Shown one piece after another: positions 14,801 through 27,200 of a DNA stretch of 64,000 nt. The DNA comes from Ianthella basta (Eukaryota; Porifera; Demospongiae; Verongiida; Ianthellidae), in NCBI GenBank assembly GCA_964019415.1, contig OZ025881.1, positions 3,366,265-3,430,264 on the forward strand, given 5' to 3'. Each line of letters starts with the position of its first letter. The stretch's first letter is position 1. Below the pieces are notes generated by a model. That model did no database searches and was not told the origin of the DNA. It saw nothing but the letters and a program-made list of their open reading frames with translations. The translations under genes and the position numbers were made by a program.

Positions 14801-17800
14801 CATTCTCACACTGTTATCACGTATGACAACGCTATTGTGTGTTTGGGTATGTGTGTCTACCTCCCCTATTATCACTTTTGACAACACCATGGTATGTGTA
14901 TGCCTTCACTTATTCTGCTTGTCTATGTGTAGGTTACCTTGTGGCAACTGGTCACTCACTTGCTGATAAGGGTGGTTCAGCAGTTATCCAGATAGCTTGT
15001 TCCGGCTGTGGTGCAGGAATGCACTATGCCAGTGCCAGCCTCTCGACCTTGGAAACAAGACGCAATGTGGTGTTCTACGCACTCCGACTTGCCGCATTTG
15101 CTTCTGGCATTGGGTTTGCTGGTTATCACAAACTGTTTGGCCGCTTTCTAGGGATGAATGTAACCAGCAGCAAGATGTTTATCAGAGTCATTGAAGAGGC
15201 CTATCCACACATTACTGGCATGCTAGATGACGTATATGAAATGTGGAAAGAGGAGATGAAGAGCCTTCCTGATGAGCAATTAGGCAGCTGGGACAGAGCC
15301 GTCACTACAGCAGACGGTTGCTGGCACATTCGGGGGTTCTTTTCGCAGAACTGCACGTTTATCATTCGCAACTGGATGACTAGTGCAGTTCTGTGGTATG
15401 GGCATGCCTGCATGTGAGGCTCAGACCCAATCATCGAGGATGACCTGTACCAGGGACTGCAAAGTCTGCGGAGGGGTACTTGGCAGGCATCTTGTTTCAG
15501 AAGGCAAAGGATGAAGGATGCAACATCCAGGTGAACTGGCAAGACCAGGACTCCTCATCAGAGAAGTCATTCCGGTGCGTCTTTTCAACAGAAACAAGTG
15601 CCAGGGTGATGAAATGCGGTGGACATGTTGGCAGATCACATGCACTGAAACAGCAGAAAACAATAAAGGACTTCGATGCTGGCTTCATTGCAAAGCACCA
15701 GAAAGATTTTCCTGCTGTAGCCACAGTCACATGCAACTGCAAAGGCAAAAAACATTCAGCAAAATGTGGTTGCATATCAGATGCATTTATTGAATCTGCT
15801 TGGAGGAATTTATACTGTGCCATCACCCAGTGTGGCAATGACTCGGACAAATTTGCACAGCGGATGAGGGAGCTGGGAAGGTACCACGCACGAGGTATCC
15901 ACAAGTGGAAGGATGGGGAGTGCTCCTTCCATCCACCACGTTTGTGCTCATGTGGTGACTGTGATGATGAAGATGATTTGAAATGCCCAGGCAAGGAATA
16001 CGTATCGTGAACTACTGTCACATGCCCATTGCATGCCTTGGCGTACGAAATTGAATGTAATCACAGGGCAGACAATACAGAAGAAATAATTGACCCTGAA
16101 CTCGGAAGGGGTTCAACCAATCTCTGTGAAGCCACATTCTCCGTCTTTCCAAAGTTTCGGCCAAAAGATGTTGCATTGCACCGGCTTCACTATCAAGCTT
16201 CCACCAACCTTGCCCTTATCCAGGCGTCCATGACGTATCTATTTAGCAGAAGAGGGCCTGAGTATCACTGGATACTGGAGCTATTTGGACGAATGGGCCT
16301 ACCATTGCTTGATGGAATGAAGGAGCAGGTATGGTTAGAACACATATATATAGCACTTGTATGTTATATGTATGTACATCATCCGCATGACCCATATATA
16401 TAGTGTGCAAGGGACAATGAAGCAAGAATGAAGAAAATGAAAGAGCAAAAGGAAGCAAGACAAAAAGGGGCAGAATTGAGCACAAGCAGCACTGTGCACA
16501 GGAACAAGCTAAAAGGTATATTTGCTACACTCACTGACACACCATGCATGCCAGTGGTTAGACTGCTTCCTGTATCACATATACAGGAAACGTTGGGGGA
16601 GGCGCCAGCACATTATCCACAGTTATGGCGAGGAAGATGATTGTATGGATGAGTACATTGATGAAGAAGAGCTCCATGCAGAGGTGGAGAAAAGTCTGCG
16701 AAGCGGCAATGCCAATCATCACATTCCCCAAAGCACAGCAAGCAAACCAGATGGAGTAGACATTGTATTGGGGGAATCAAGGAAGAAGCAGTGCAAGTGT
16801 GGGTCAAACAGCCATGAGCGGATCTCACATCGTGACTGTCCCCTTAACAAAAAGGCAGCAAACTAGTATGCCCATGCATCCAATGTTATATACACGCTAA
16901 TGTTCTATTGTACTCCAGATCTGTTCAACTTGCACAAGCCATGTCATGTTCTTGCCACCACTTTCTTAGGAGGATTTGGCCACTTGGCAGTGGCAAGGTC
17001 TTTCAATGTGATGTGATACACCTGTGAGGCAAAGCAAGAAAACACTGAAAGACAGCACAAATAAATTCATGTTTGCATCTGAATGTAGGCATACTTGTGG
17101 TCCTTTGGGATCCGACCACTCTTTCACGAGGCCCGGATAACGCGCCCTCATCACAGACTTGAGTGCTTCCGGATAAGCAAAGGATGGATGTGCAACACCA
17201 TCTCTAGCCCCCAACATTTTTCCAGATCCATACTGCAAAAGGGAACAATGCAATTGTTATGAAAGAGTAATAATGTTGTGAAGCTAGCTTTTTATGTGCT
17301 AACTCACCCAAAGAATACCATAAAGTCTCTTATACATTGCCTTCCTCCCTGCCACTCCTTCTCCACCCTGGTAATTTCGCAGTAGGTACTCCAGATTACG
17401 CGGAATACCCTCAAACCTGTGCAATCACGAACTAATATGACATCTTACAGTGCCAAACGTGCGTAACTTTGATTTCTCTACTAACCCTGCCTCCTCAAGC
17501 GCAGATCTGAACTGCAACAGCACTCCTTCAAGTACCAGGTCCTCTGTCGCTATTGCCATGGTTGCTTATTCTCCTTCCAATACTCTCCAACACTGCCTTG
17601 CAACGATTCCGCACCTTTACAGTACCTAGCGACGATGCCCGTGCTAATCGCATTAGCTAATTGAATTAGCAGCCAATTTCTGGTCGAGTTAATTGCATTC
17701 CACAAACACGTTTGTAAACATAAATTAGGCCTACTTTACAGGAGTGCTTCGGTGCAGTGCAAGAGCTTTCAGAAGCACTTTTTTTGTTTTTGCAGAAGAT

Positions 17801-18090
17801 TTGGAACCACAAATATCATATGTGATTTTCAAAAGATTCTGAAAGGTGATCCCAGACTCCCCTCCTACCTTAAGTGTGCACAGTTACCTTTTGAAATTTC
17901 CTCCGGATGGTGCACGTAGTGCAGTCGAGCGAACTGCCTTCTGCCACAACAGAACCCTAACTGCTGCAATGACTGCAGGGGTGCTGTAAAACACTTGCAG
18001 GTATCAGTGTGCTCTCATTCATCTCCCTCTCCTCTCATTCATGTCTTTGAGAGAGCATGTAAGTATGTTTGCAGGTGTGCATATAGCATA

Positions 18091-18127
<37 letters not shown>

Positions 18128-18133
18128 GTGTGT

Positions 18134-18203
<70 letters not shown>

Positions 18204-21200
18204 GTGTGTACTTGATTGTGTTTTTGACAACTGTGAGAATGTGCAAACGGCGTATAAGTTATTAAGTTAATGCACTGTGCCATTGTGCACATGTGTGAAA
18301 AAATATTTTTGACTCTATTCATGTCTGCTCAATCATTTGTGTTCATTCTTGCCTATGAAGTGTGTTCACAAGTGTGTTGCTGAATGACACAAAATTAGTT
18401 GCAATAGCTACTATATTAATAGTACAGCAGTGACCGGAGGGAGCAAGTATTTTGAGTTGGGGCGGCAGCCCCATGAGTTTTTAACTCGAAATTCTCGTTC
18501 TAATTAGTAGACATTCAAGCTATATAGCTATACAATATAGTTTTCAACACTTGGTTAATTTGATGTGCACTAATTCATTTAATATATTCTATTTCAGATT
18601 CACTAGTTTCTTTGGTTTGAGAGACTTCATTCACTTCGTTAATCACTTGAGACGTACGACAGATGGAAAAGTGCATTTGTTGAGTCACAGTGAAGCTGTG
18701 AGGACAGACTATGTGATTGGAAGTGTCCAGAGAAACTTCAATGGCCACCAGGAGTTTGATGAAGTGTGCAAAGTGTTCTGTAATGTAAGTTTGAATAGCT
18801 GCAAAGCATTAACAACCTGATATGTATGATGCAACATTTTCTTGGAATTGTAGGTGCAACATAGCAAATGCAACAATTGGAAAGGCAGCGTTAAGAACCT
18901 GGTACAGTTGCTTCAGGAAAGTCTTTGTGATAGACCATTTTTTGTGGATCAGGAGGACTTTGAAGAGATTCGTTATAAACTTATCATTGACCCCACTGAA
19001 GATGACTCAAGCAGACGGTTGATTATGGAATTTCATCTTTTGCAGCCAAATGAAGCTAAGACCCTTGTTGGCAGTGACTTTCCAGATGATGGTGATCTGC
19101 AGAGGGTGAGATTACCTAATGGACATTTATTGTCAATTGGTATACAGTTTGACCCCCTGTTTATGTATTGTTCAGTACTTACTTAAAGTTCATTTATACC
19201 TATCCTGCCAGTGGCAGATAGCCATTGCTGCCTTAGCCATCACAAAGGTTGTAAAGAACTCAACAATTATGGACGGATTCAAGACACATAAATAAGAGCA
19301 GTGAAGAGTACACTTCATTTGCCATTACAGCACATTACTTTGTCTTTCAGAGGAAAATGACAATCAACAGGCTAGGCTTTAACTTATAGAGCCAGCCACA
19401 ATATGGGAAACAAAAACAAAGTGTTGTGGTGTAGGGATTTGCACTGCACATCACGAAGTTCCATGTCATAAAATACACTGGCCATACAAGTTTCTCTATA
19501 ATGCAATAGATCCCACTACCATGGTAACGGGTGTTCTAAGCGATGTTTCTAAAACTTGTAGACTTTCTTTTGTATTTCGTGCAGGATCTAAATCATTTAG
19601 ATACCAGGTGTCTAAAACCCGTAAATCCCTGCAGCTAAGCAGAACTGCAGCTGTGATAACAATTGTAGTGCCATAACATACAATACAATGCACAGGTCGC
19701 CCGGCTTACTTGTTTCGATAATAAACAGGATACAGCAACAATCAGGCTACGAACCAGAGCCAAGAAATTGGAACTGCAGCTGGGTACAAACTACGCAGGG
19801 AAGAGGCTTAATTTGGTAGCTAAGTGCACGGCTCTGGGAAGCACTTTGGCTGATGTGACTGACAGTGAGTAAGCTTACGCTTGGTTGATGCACCGCATCC
19901 ACTGTCGACCTGTAGGAAACATCCGCTGCGAGATGAACAACCCAACTTTAGACCTTATTCACACGCCATTTTTCTCTGCCATTGTCAGGAGCAGCTAGCT
20001 ACTTCCGGAAGACGCGTGATGATGCAATGACGAGTAGGTAAACTGATTCGCTGCCGGCTCCTTAACCAATCATTTGGGATCTATAACACTTAAATGCTGA
20101 CCAATCGGTGTCTCTGAAGATTTAGACTACTCGGCACTTGGGCGCTTTGCGCCCTCATGCCTCGTGCTCTAAATCTCAGAGACAACTCTTTTACCTGACT
20201 ATTACTTAAGCCAATTGAAACAGACATTCTCAAACATGGTGCCAGATTGAGTTAGGATGAGGGATACATGCTATGGACAGTATGCAAGATTTCTCTGCTG
20301 TTGAAGTCAAATGCAGCTGAAACTACATTAACCTGAAGCACATCATCGGGAATTATAGTACATGCATGCATTAGCGTGACACATTTGGCTGTGAATATAT
20401 CATTATTACAAGATTGTACTTGCATTCCATTCCATTAGATTAACACAATTGCAGAAATTACTCATTCTGCAAGTCAGGGAGAGACAGTCCTCATGCTGCA
20501 GACTGATGACATCCATGAAAGCTTCTATGACCTATTCAACCAGCACTTCAGAAAAATCCCTGTCAAAGGAGAAGGAGGAAAGAGAACTCATTTTTATGCC
20601 AATGTTGCAATTGGAAGTCACAGCAAACCATGCAGAGTCCACCCACGGTTTCAGTGCATTGTAGTGATCAAAGAGTCTGACTTGCCTACTACACCAACAC
20701 CTTTCCTGAACAGGTTTGAAAAGTACCGTTTGTCTCCAAGGAACATGTTGGAAGCAGCACTGGATGACTTGCCAAGGGGACTGCAAGTAGTTGTTCAAAA
20801 GGCTGAGAAAGAGGTGCATTGTCTAATTGGTTACAATAGTTCTTTCTTGCATTGATCATTGCTGAACTGCTGTGAAATTGCTTGCACTGTAGGGTGCTTG
20901 ACAAACCTCAGCCTGAAAATTGAATCACTAGTCATGAAATGCTTCCTAGATTCCTTATAGTAGTTTTGATTGTTTATATGCAGGTATTAAAACTAGTGAA
21001 CAAGTTGGGCAAGTCATCATTTTGTGGCATGAGAAGGGAGGAGGACACAGTTGTGTCCATTTTTCTGGACATGGTTCCCAAGGCGGCCTATAACAAAGTA
21101 CGCCTGACCTGCAGTGAACCTATCACTATTGATGAAGAGTCTGGCTTGCCATCTGCATCCCTTTTGAAAGCCTTGCTTCAAGCTTTGAAGAGCGCTGGTT

Positions 21201-24200
21201 TCTCTGTCACTGTGGTGAGACCATTACTTTTGCCAGTATTGACTCTAAAATGATGCATATTGACTAAGTGCTAGGAAACATTTAACATGTATTTACGTAC
21301 CAACCAGATTACAAACCAGAAGTGCATGCAATCACCTATATATAGGCTGGGGACTGAGTTCCTATCGGTAACAACTAGTGATTGCCAAATAGGATATGCT
21401 CACTGCTGCTGTGACTATAGCAGCTAAGACCATAGATGTGATCCTACATAGCGAGAAATGCTTCTATGAGCATTATTGGCTACTGCAGGCTTTGGAACCT
21501 TTAATTATGGCTGCAAAGACTATAAGCACCAAATATACAGTTACTGTTGTTGGAGTGAAAGCAAAGGTGACCGGCAGACTCGCCACATTTCATTAGCAAT
21601 CACATCTCCTAAACCTGACATGATTAGACTCTTTGTTGCCCATTCTGCAATGCTCCCAATGGTCAAACCACTATGTATGTTATTTTCTGCTGATCATAGA
21701 ATTGTGCAATGCAATTGAAAGTGAATACTAGCAAGCATTTCTCAGGAACCAGCAGCTATTGATCTTCAGTCGTGTACAAGCAAGTACACATCAGCTGTAC
21801 TTTCTCATAGTATCCCAAACTCATAATCAGTTACTTGCATGAAAGTATGTATGCTACAGAGGCAGGCAGTCCATTACATGAATATAATTATGTTGTGTGA
21901 CAGTGTTGAATACGACATAGAGCATGCTGGGAACAAAATCCATGACATTGCAATCAAACAAGCTCTTAAAAGCTCAAACAGACACATGCGTAGTTCCACC
22001 TAAACTTCTAATAAGTTGTTCAAAGACTTCCTTAGGTTTAACACATGCAGAGAGGGAGTAATCAAGTACATATATATACTATTATAGTATGGCTTTGCTG
22101 CATTATGATAAAGTGATAGGTGAATATTTAATTGCCATAACTGACAGTGGCAAAATCTACACTTTATACCTTTATGTAATAGTTAAATGCTGACCAAGAG
22201 GTGTCTCTGAGATTTAGAGCACGAGACACGAGGGCGCGAAGCGCCCGAGTGCCGAGTGGTCTAAATCTTCAGAGACACCGATTGGTCAGCATTTAAGTGG
22301 TATAGATCCCAACGATTGGTCAAGGAGTGGCAGCGAATCAGTTTAACTACTTGTACTTGTGTCATCACGCGTCTTCCGGAAGTAGTTAGCAATTTCTGAC
22401 AATGGCCGAGAAAACGTCGTTTGGTTATTGGGTTTGTCATCTCGCAGCAGACGTTCCTAAAGGTCGGCAGTGGATGCGGCGAGTAAGCTAAACGCAAGCT
22501 TACTCACTGTCGGCCCCGTCAGCCACAGCGTTTCCCAGAGCGGTGTCCTAAGCCTGTTCCCAGCTCGTAACCAGTTTCTTTCTCGGCTCTGGTTTGTAGG
22601 CCGCTGCATGCCGGATTATTGCTTTACCCTGTTTGTCGACGAAACAAGTAAGCCGGGCAACCTTTGCATCGTATGTTGTGGGGTTAGCTACTATTGTTAT
22701 CGCAGCTGCAGTTTCTCTGCTATAGACTACGGGCCCAAGCCACACCTATGCTCTAAATTGCTATTTAGAGCATAGGCACGAACGCCGCGCCTGCCACGCC
22801 CATGCTCTAAATCGCGATTTAGAGCATAGGCGCGAACGCCACGCATGCCACGCCCATGCTCTAAATCGCGATTTAGAACATAGGCGCGAACGCCGCGCTT
22901 CCAATTAGAACACGGCTAGACGAAATAGACCACGGGGCGAAACAACATTTGGGGTGTCTACGACGTTTAGAAACATGTCTAGACACACGTTACCATGGCA
23001 ACGGGATCTATAGTATGTAATAGAATCTGCAAGATGTTACCACCCCTCTACTAGTTACTTCAGAATTGTTCTTTATAATAACATATTGCATGTAGGAATG
23101 ATCGACAACTCTATAGTAATTTTATTCATTGCTTTCTCCTGCAGCCCAACATTGACAAGGAATGGGATATTGTGTGCAACCTTATAAAGGGAGCCATTCC
23201 TAGTATTCCTCACCTAGACATTGCAGCTGTTGCAACTGATGCATGGGCAGCATTGACAAGCCCTGACACCAAATGTGATCCACAAGACCAACTTGTTCGT
23301 TTCATACAAGACCTTCTGTGTAATTGGATGTATGCCAGTGCAGCTAGGAAGATTTTGCAGATCCTTACTCCAGAAGCACTGATTCTATGGCGAAGGTAAG
23401 TCCTAGTGAATACATATATCTACAGCACCGATTAAAAGTACTTAGCCAGGCAACACACACGTTGGATGCAGGTAGATTTGTACTCATGCGAATAGAAAGG
23501 CTACTCATGCAAGTAAAATGTTACTCGTGTGAGAGAAAATGGCCGACGTGTTAAAAAAGCTATTCGTGAGTGTGAAATCGTTTGTTTGGTGTGATCTTGG
23601 ATAACGAATTGGATGCGAGAAGGAGAGCAAAGACATACCTACCCCTCTATCTGCTTTTTATCGACAGCGCATTGTCAGTTTGTGGACGCAAGGCCAGAAT
23701 ATCACCTCCATCGTCAGGGTAGGCTGATGAGAGGGCTGGAGGGTAGCCCGATGAAGGGGAGGTAAGGTAGGCAGAGGTGGGGGTGGGGGGTGGGGGGTGG
23801 ATGGGGTAGGCAGCTTGATGCTGGGTAGGCAAGGGGGAGTCTGACTGATCCAGGGAGTGGTGTGTGAGGGCGAGACAAACTGATTGTTGGTTACATTCTG
23901 CAAGGGTGCCCTCTCTTGGTTACTGTTTGCATCTAAAATAGCACTGGTATCACTCTCGCTGTCCGAAGCAGGAGATCTACTTCCTAACCACACTGGCTAC
24001 TTGCAAGCATGGTAAAAGGAAGTAGGATGAAGCACGTTGACGATGTACAAATTTATACAGTATATAGCATGTTACCTATACCACTCCTCTATATACAAAG
24101 ATACGTACACTGATACCTTTGCTGATTTCTGGGTGCCATTTATAATAGCTCCTGTGAGCTAATGGCCTCCCCAGGTGAAATAAGACAATCAATCAACCAA

Positions 24201-27200
24201 TCAATCAATTTCTTCTTCTCCTTCTTCTTCTCTTCCTTCTTGTCTATTGTTGGCTTCCTCAATGGCTTCTTCTTAGTCTCAGGAGGGACCCTGTCTAATG
24301 AATTGGTCACCGTGTCCCAATAGTGTCTTGCATTGAACCATACAACAACTTCAGCTCCCATCGCAATCTCTACGAGCTGCCCAACAACGTGCTTCGTGTT
24401 TACACGATTGGTTTTGCCAGCATCCTTCAATTCAAGCCACTTTTCACAGGTTAGACTGTGAAGACAATTTCACACATTTGTTACATAATTTGCTAATAAT
24501 AGCAACACGGCTGTTTCACATAATACAAATGGCAGCAACTTAGTTTGGTTTGAAAACCAGGAACGAGGTAGTTGGGATTCTCGAGTAAATGGACTTTCAA
24601 GATGTTTTAGCCTTTTTCTCATCCTACTCTTAAACAAGTGGCAAGTAACTTAGAAAGTACGTAGAACAGATAACAGGTGAGTGTGTTATAGTCCAATAAG
24701 CCTGCTTTTGTGTTGTCTAGGCAGCAAGATAATGGCTTTAACTCGTGGCAATTAATCGCACAATAGCACGCTTCTCCCAGTTTTCCAGCCAGTTTACTCG
24801 GTATTGAAGAAAGTTAAAGTAGTGCAGGTCGTTGTCCTGTATAGCTTGTTCTACTGCCCAGTTTGTACTTCGTGTTTTGAATGACTTTACTAACAGTACT
24901 TTGCAGTGTTACTGGAGAGTGTTAATAAAGTTGTTCGAAATGTGAAGTACGAACCGGTCAGTAGAACAAGCTATACAGGACAATGACCTGCACTACCTTG
25001 ACTTTCCTTTGATACACAGGACAATGACTGGAAAACTGGGAGAAGTGCACTATTGGGCACTTAAGTGTCATGAGTGATAGCCATTTTCTTGCTGTCAAGA
25101 GAGTGTATGAAGCTGGCTTAGCTAGCTGTTAGACTAATGCACTTAAGCCTGGTATCAATTCGATGTCAGTTTTGTTAAGATTCTTTCTGCATCTGATGAG
25201 AAAAAGGCTGAAACTGAACCCTTTACAGCTATATATTTGATATGATAAGGGTTCATTGCTGTGTGAAATGTGATGATTTAGAGAATTGATGAGCATAAAC
25301 ACAGCAGTCACTTCAGGGGACAGGACGTTTCGATCCGTAGATCTTCTTCAGCTGTTACAAAACTTAGCAGGGCGCAACTCTAATAAATAAAAGGAGGGTG
25401 TGTCAATGGCTGTCAAAAAAGGGAGGGAAGTGAAAATGGCGGGAAGTGAGGTAAGAATAATAATTATTAGGAGGATGATTGTCTGTCATGAGCATAGGGT
25501 AAGAATAGTAAGAATTATGATTGTCAAGGGGGTGAGGGTGTGTTCATTAGAGGTAGCCAGCAGGGGTTGATGGCCAGACCACAGTCCAAGTTGGATGTGT
25601 GCTGCTCTCTGTGGATGTGCAGGGCTTCCAGTACTCGCCTTCTCCAGTAGTTCCCTTCCACTTCTCTCGTCTTGGCTGCTTCCCAGTCCACCTGGTGTTG
25701 GTTTGCCCAGGAGTGGACTGCAATTCCATTCTTGGTGTCATGCTTCTTCACTGCATTCTTGTGCTCACTCAGTCGCTTCTCAAGGGTTCTACTTGTCTCT
25801 CCAATGTAAACACATTCACAATCTTGGCATGGTACTTCATAAATGACACCTTTCTTCTTGTCTTCTCTGGGCTGCTTAACTCGCACTAGGGAATTCCTGA
25901 AAGTACCCCTTGACTTGCAGACTGTCTTCACTCCTAATGGTCGGCACACTCTCTCGATCCTCTCACTGAGTTCTGGGATGTACGGAAGTCGCAGGAGCTT
26001 GGGGGCTGGCTGGTTGGTTTGTGAGGAGTTGGCAGGTGTTGGTCGAGCTCTGAGGTTCTTCTTCACCACGGCATCTGGATAACCGTTGGCCTTGAACACC
26101 TGTCTCAGGTGTCCAATCTCCGGCCATCGCGTGCTGCCGTCACATACCTTTTCTGCTCTGTGTCTCAGGCACTGGATGATGCCTCTTTTGACCCTGGCCG
26201 GGTGGTTTGAGTCAAAATGGAGGTACCGGTCTGTGTGTGTTTTCTTCCGAAAGACGGAGGTAACGATCTTCGGTCCCCTCTTCTCCAGCTGCACATCCAG
26301 GAAGGCAATCTTACCCTCTGACTCTCTTTCTACGGTAAACTGGATTGAAAGATTCTGTTTGTTGAGGTGTTGATGAAATTCCTGCAGTAGTTGGTCTCCG
26401 TGGGGCCACACGACAAGGACATCATCAACATATCGGCGCCACATCTTTGGTTTCCAGGCGGCGGTCTCCAGAGCCTGTGTCTCAAGGTCTTCCATGAAGA
26501 TATTGGCCACGATGGGAGAGAGTGGGGAGCCCATTGCTGCTCCTTCCACCTGCTCATAGTAGGACTCGCCAAACTGGAAATAGGTGGATTTCAGGCATAG
26601 CTCCACCAGGGCACAGAGGTTGGGGATGGGGATGCTAGTTCTGTCCTTGAGAGTGTCATCCTGCTGAAGCCGTTTGGAGATGACCAAGAGTGCCTCATCT
26701 ACTGGCACTCTGGTGAACAAGCTGACCACGTCAAAGCTTGCCATGACATCTGTCTCTTCAAGGGAGATTTGGTGGATCTGATCCACGAAGTCTGCTGAGT
26801 TCCTCACGTGAGAGGTGCTCTTGCCAGCCAGTGGTGAAAGAATCCTAGCCAGCTCCCTTGCCAGTTGGTGTGTCGGGGAACCTATGGCTGCCACGATTGG
26901 CCGGAGGGGGATGCCTTCCTTGTGTATCTTTGGCAGGCCATAGATCTGTGGGGGGGAAGAGAACTGATGTGCAAGCGCCAGGCGCTTCTTGCCAGTGATG
27001 TGGCCATTTTGTTCACACTCCTTCAGGGCAGTGGATACTTTCGCTTCAACTCTGCTTGTCGGGTTTCGTGTCACTTTCTTGTAGGCACTGTCCTTCAGGA
27101 GGTTCTCCATTTTGGCCTCATAGTCCAACCGGTCCAGGACAACTGTAGCATTCCCCTTGTCAGCTGGTAAGATGATGATGTTGTTGTCCTCTCGTAGGCT

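Larger units (their letters stand above)
13311..18495 (+). mobile_element. 5.2-kb DNA transposon carrying an MBD-like/transposase-like gene and a small antisense gene
   Basis: Limits were set by comparison with a deletion derivative at 42733-43779. The left ~300 bp (13311-13975, minus an inserted ~400-bp repeat) and the right ~630 bp (17865-18495) match it closely, while the middle 3.9 kb with both genes is absent there. The ends carry the inverted motif GGCAGCC / GGCGGCAGCCCC (GCTGCCCC and GGGGCAGTAGCCCC in the derivative). It lies in intron 10 of the host gene on the same strand. I cannot assign the superfamily: the transposase-like protein has the DGxWxxRG signature seen in Mutator/Kolobok-like proteins. 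Confidence 0.72.

Noticed and set aside
15201..16021. Minus-strand frames of 113-174 codons
   Set aside because: Antisense to the transposase-like exon; no conserved motif.
22735..22895. CRISPR-like array
   Set aside because: Only three palindromic tandem units without spacers, in an animal genome; it is a tandem palindrome inside a repeat.
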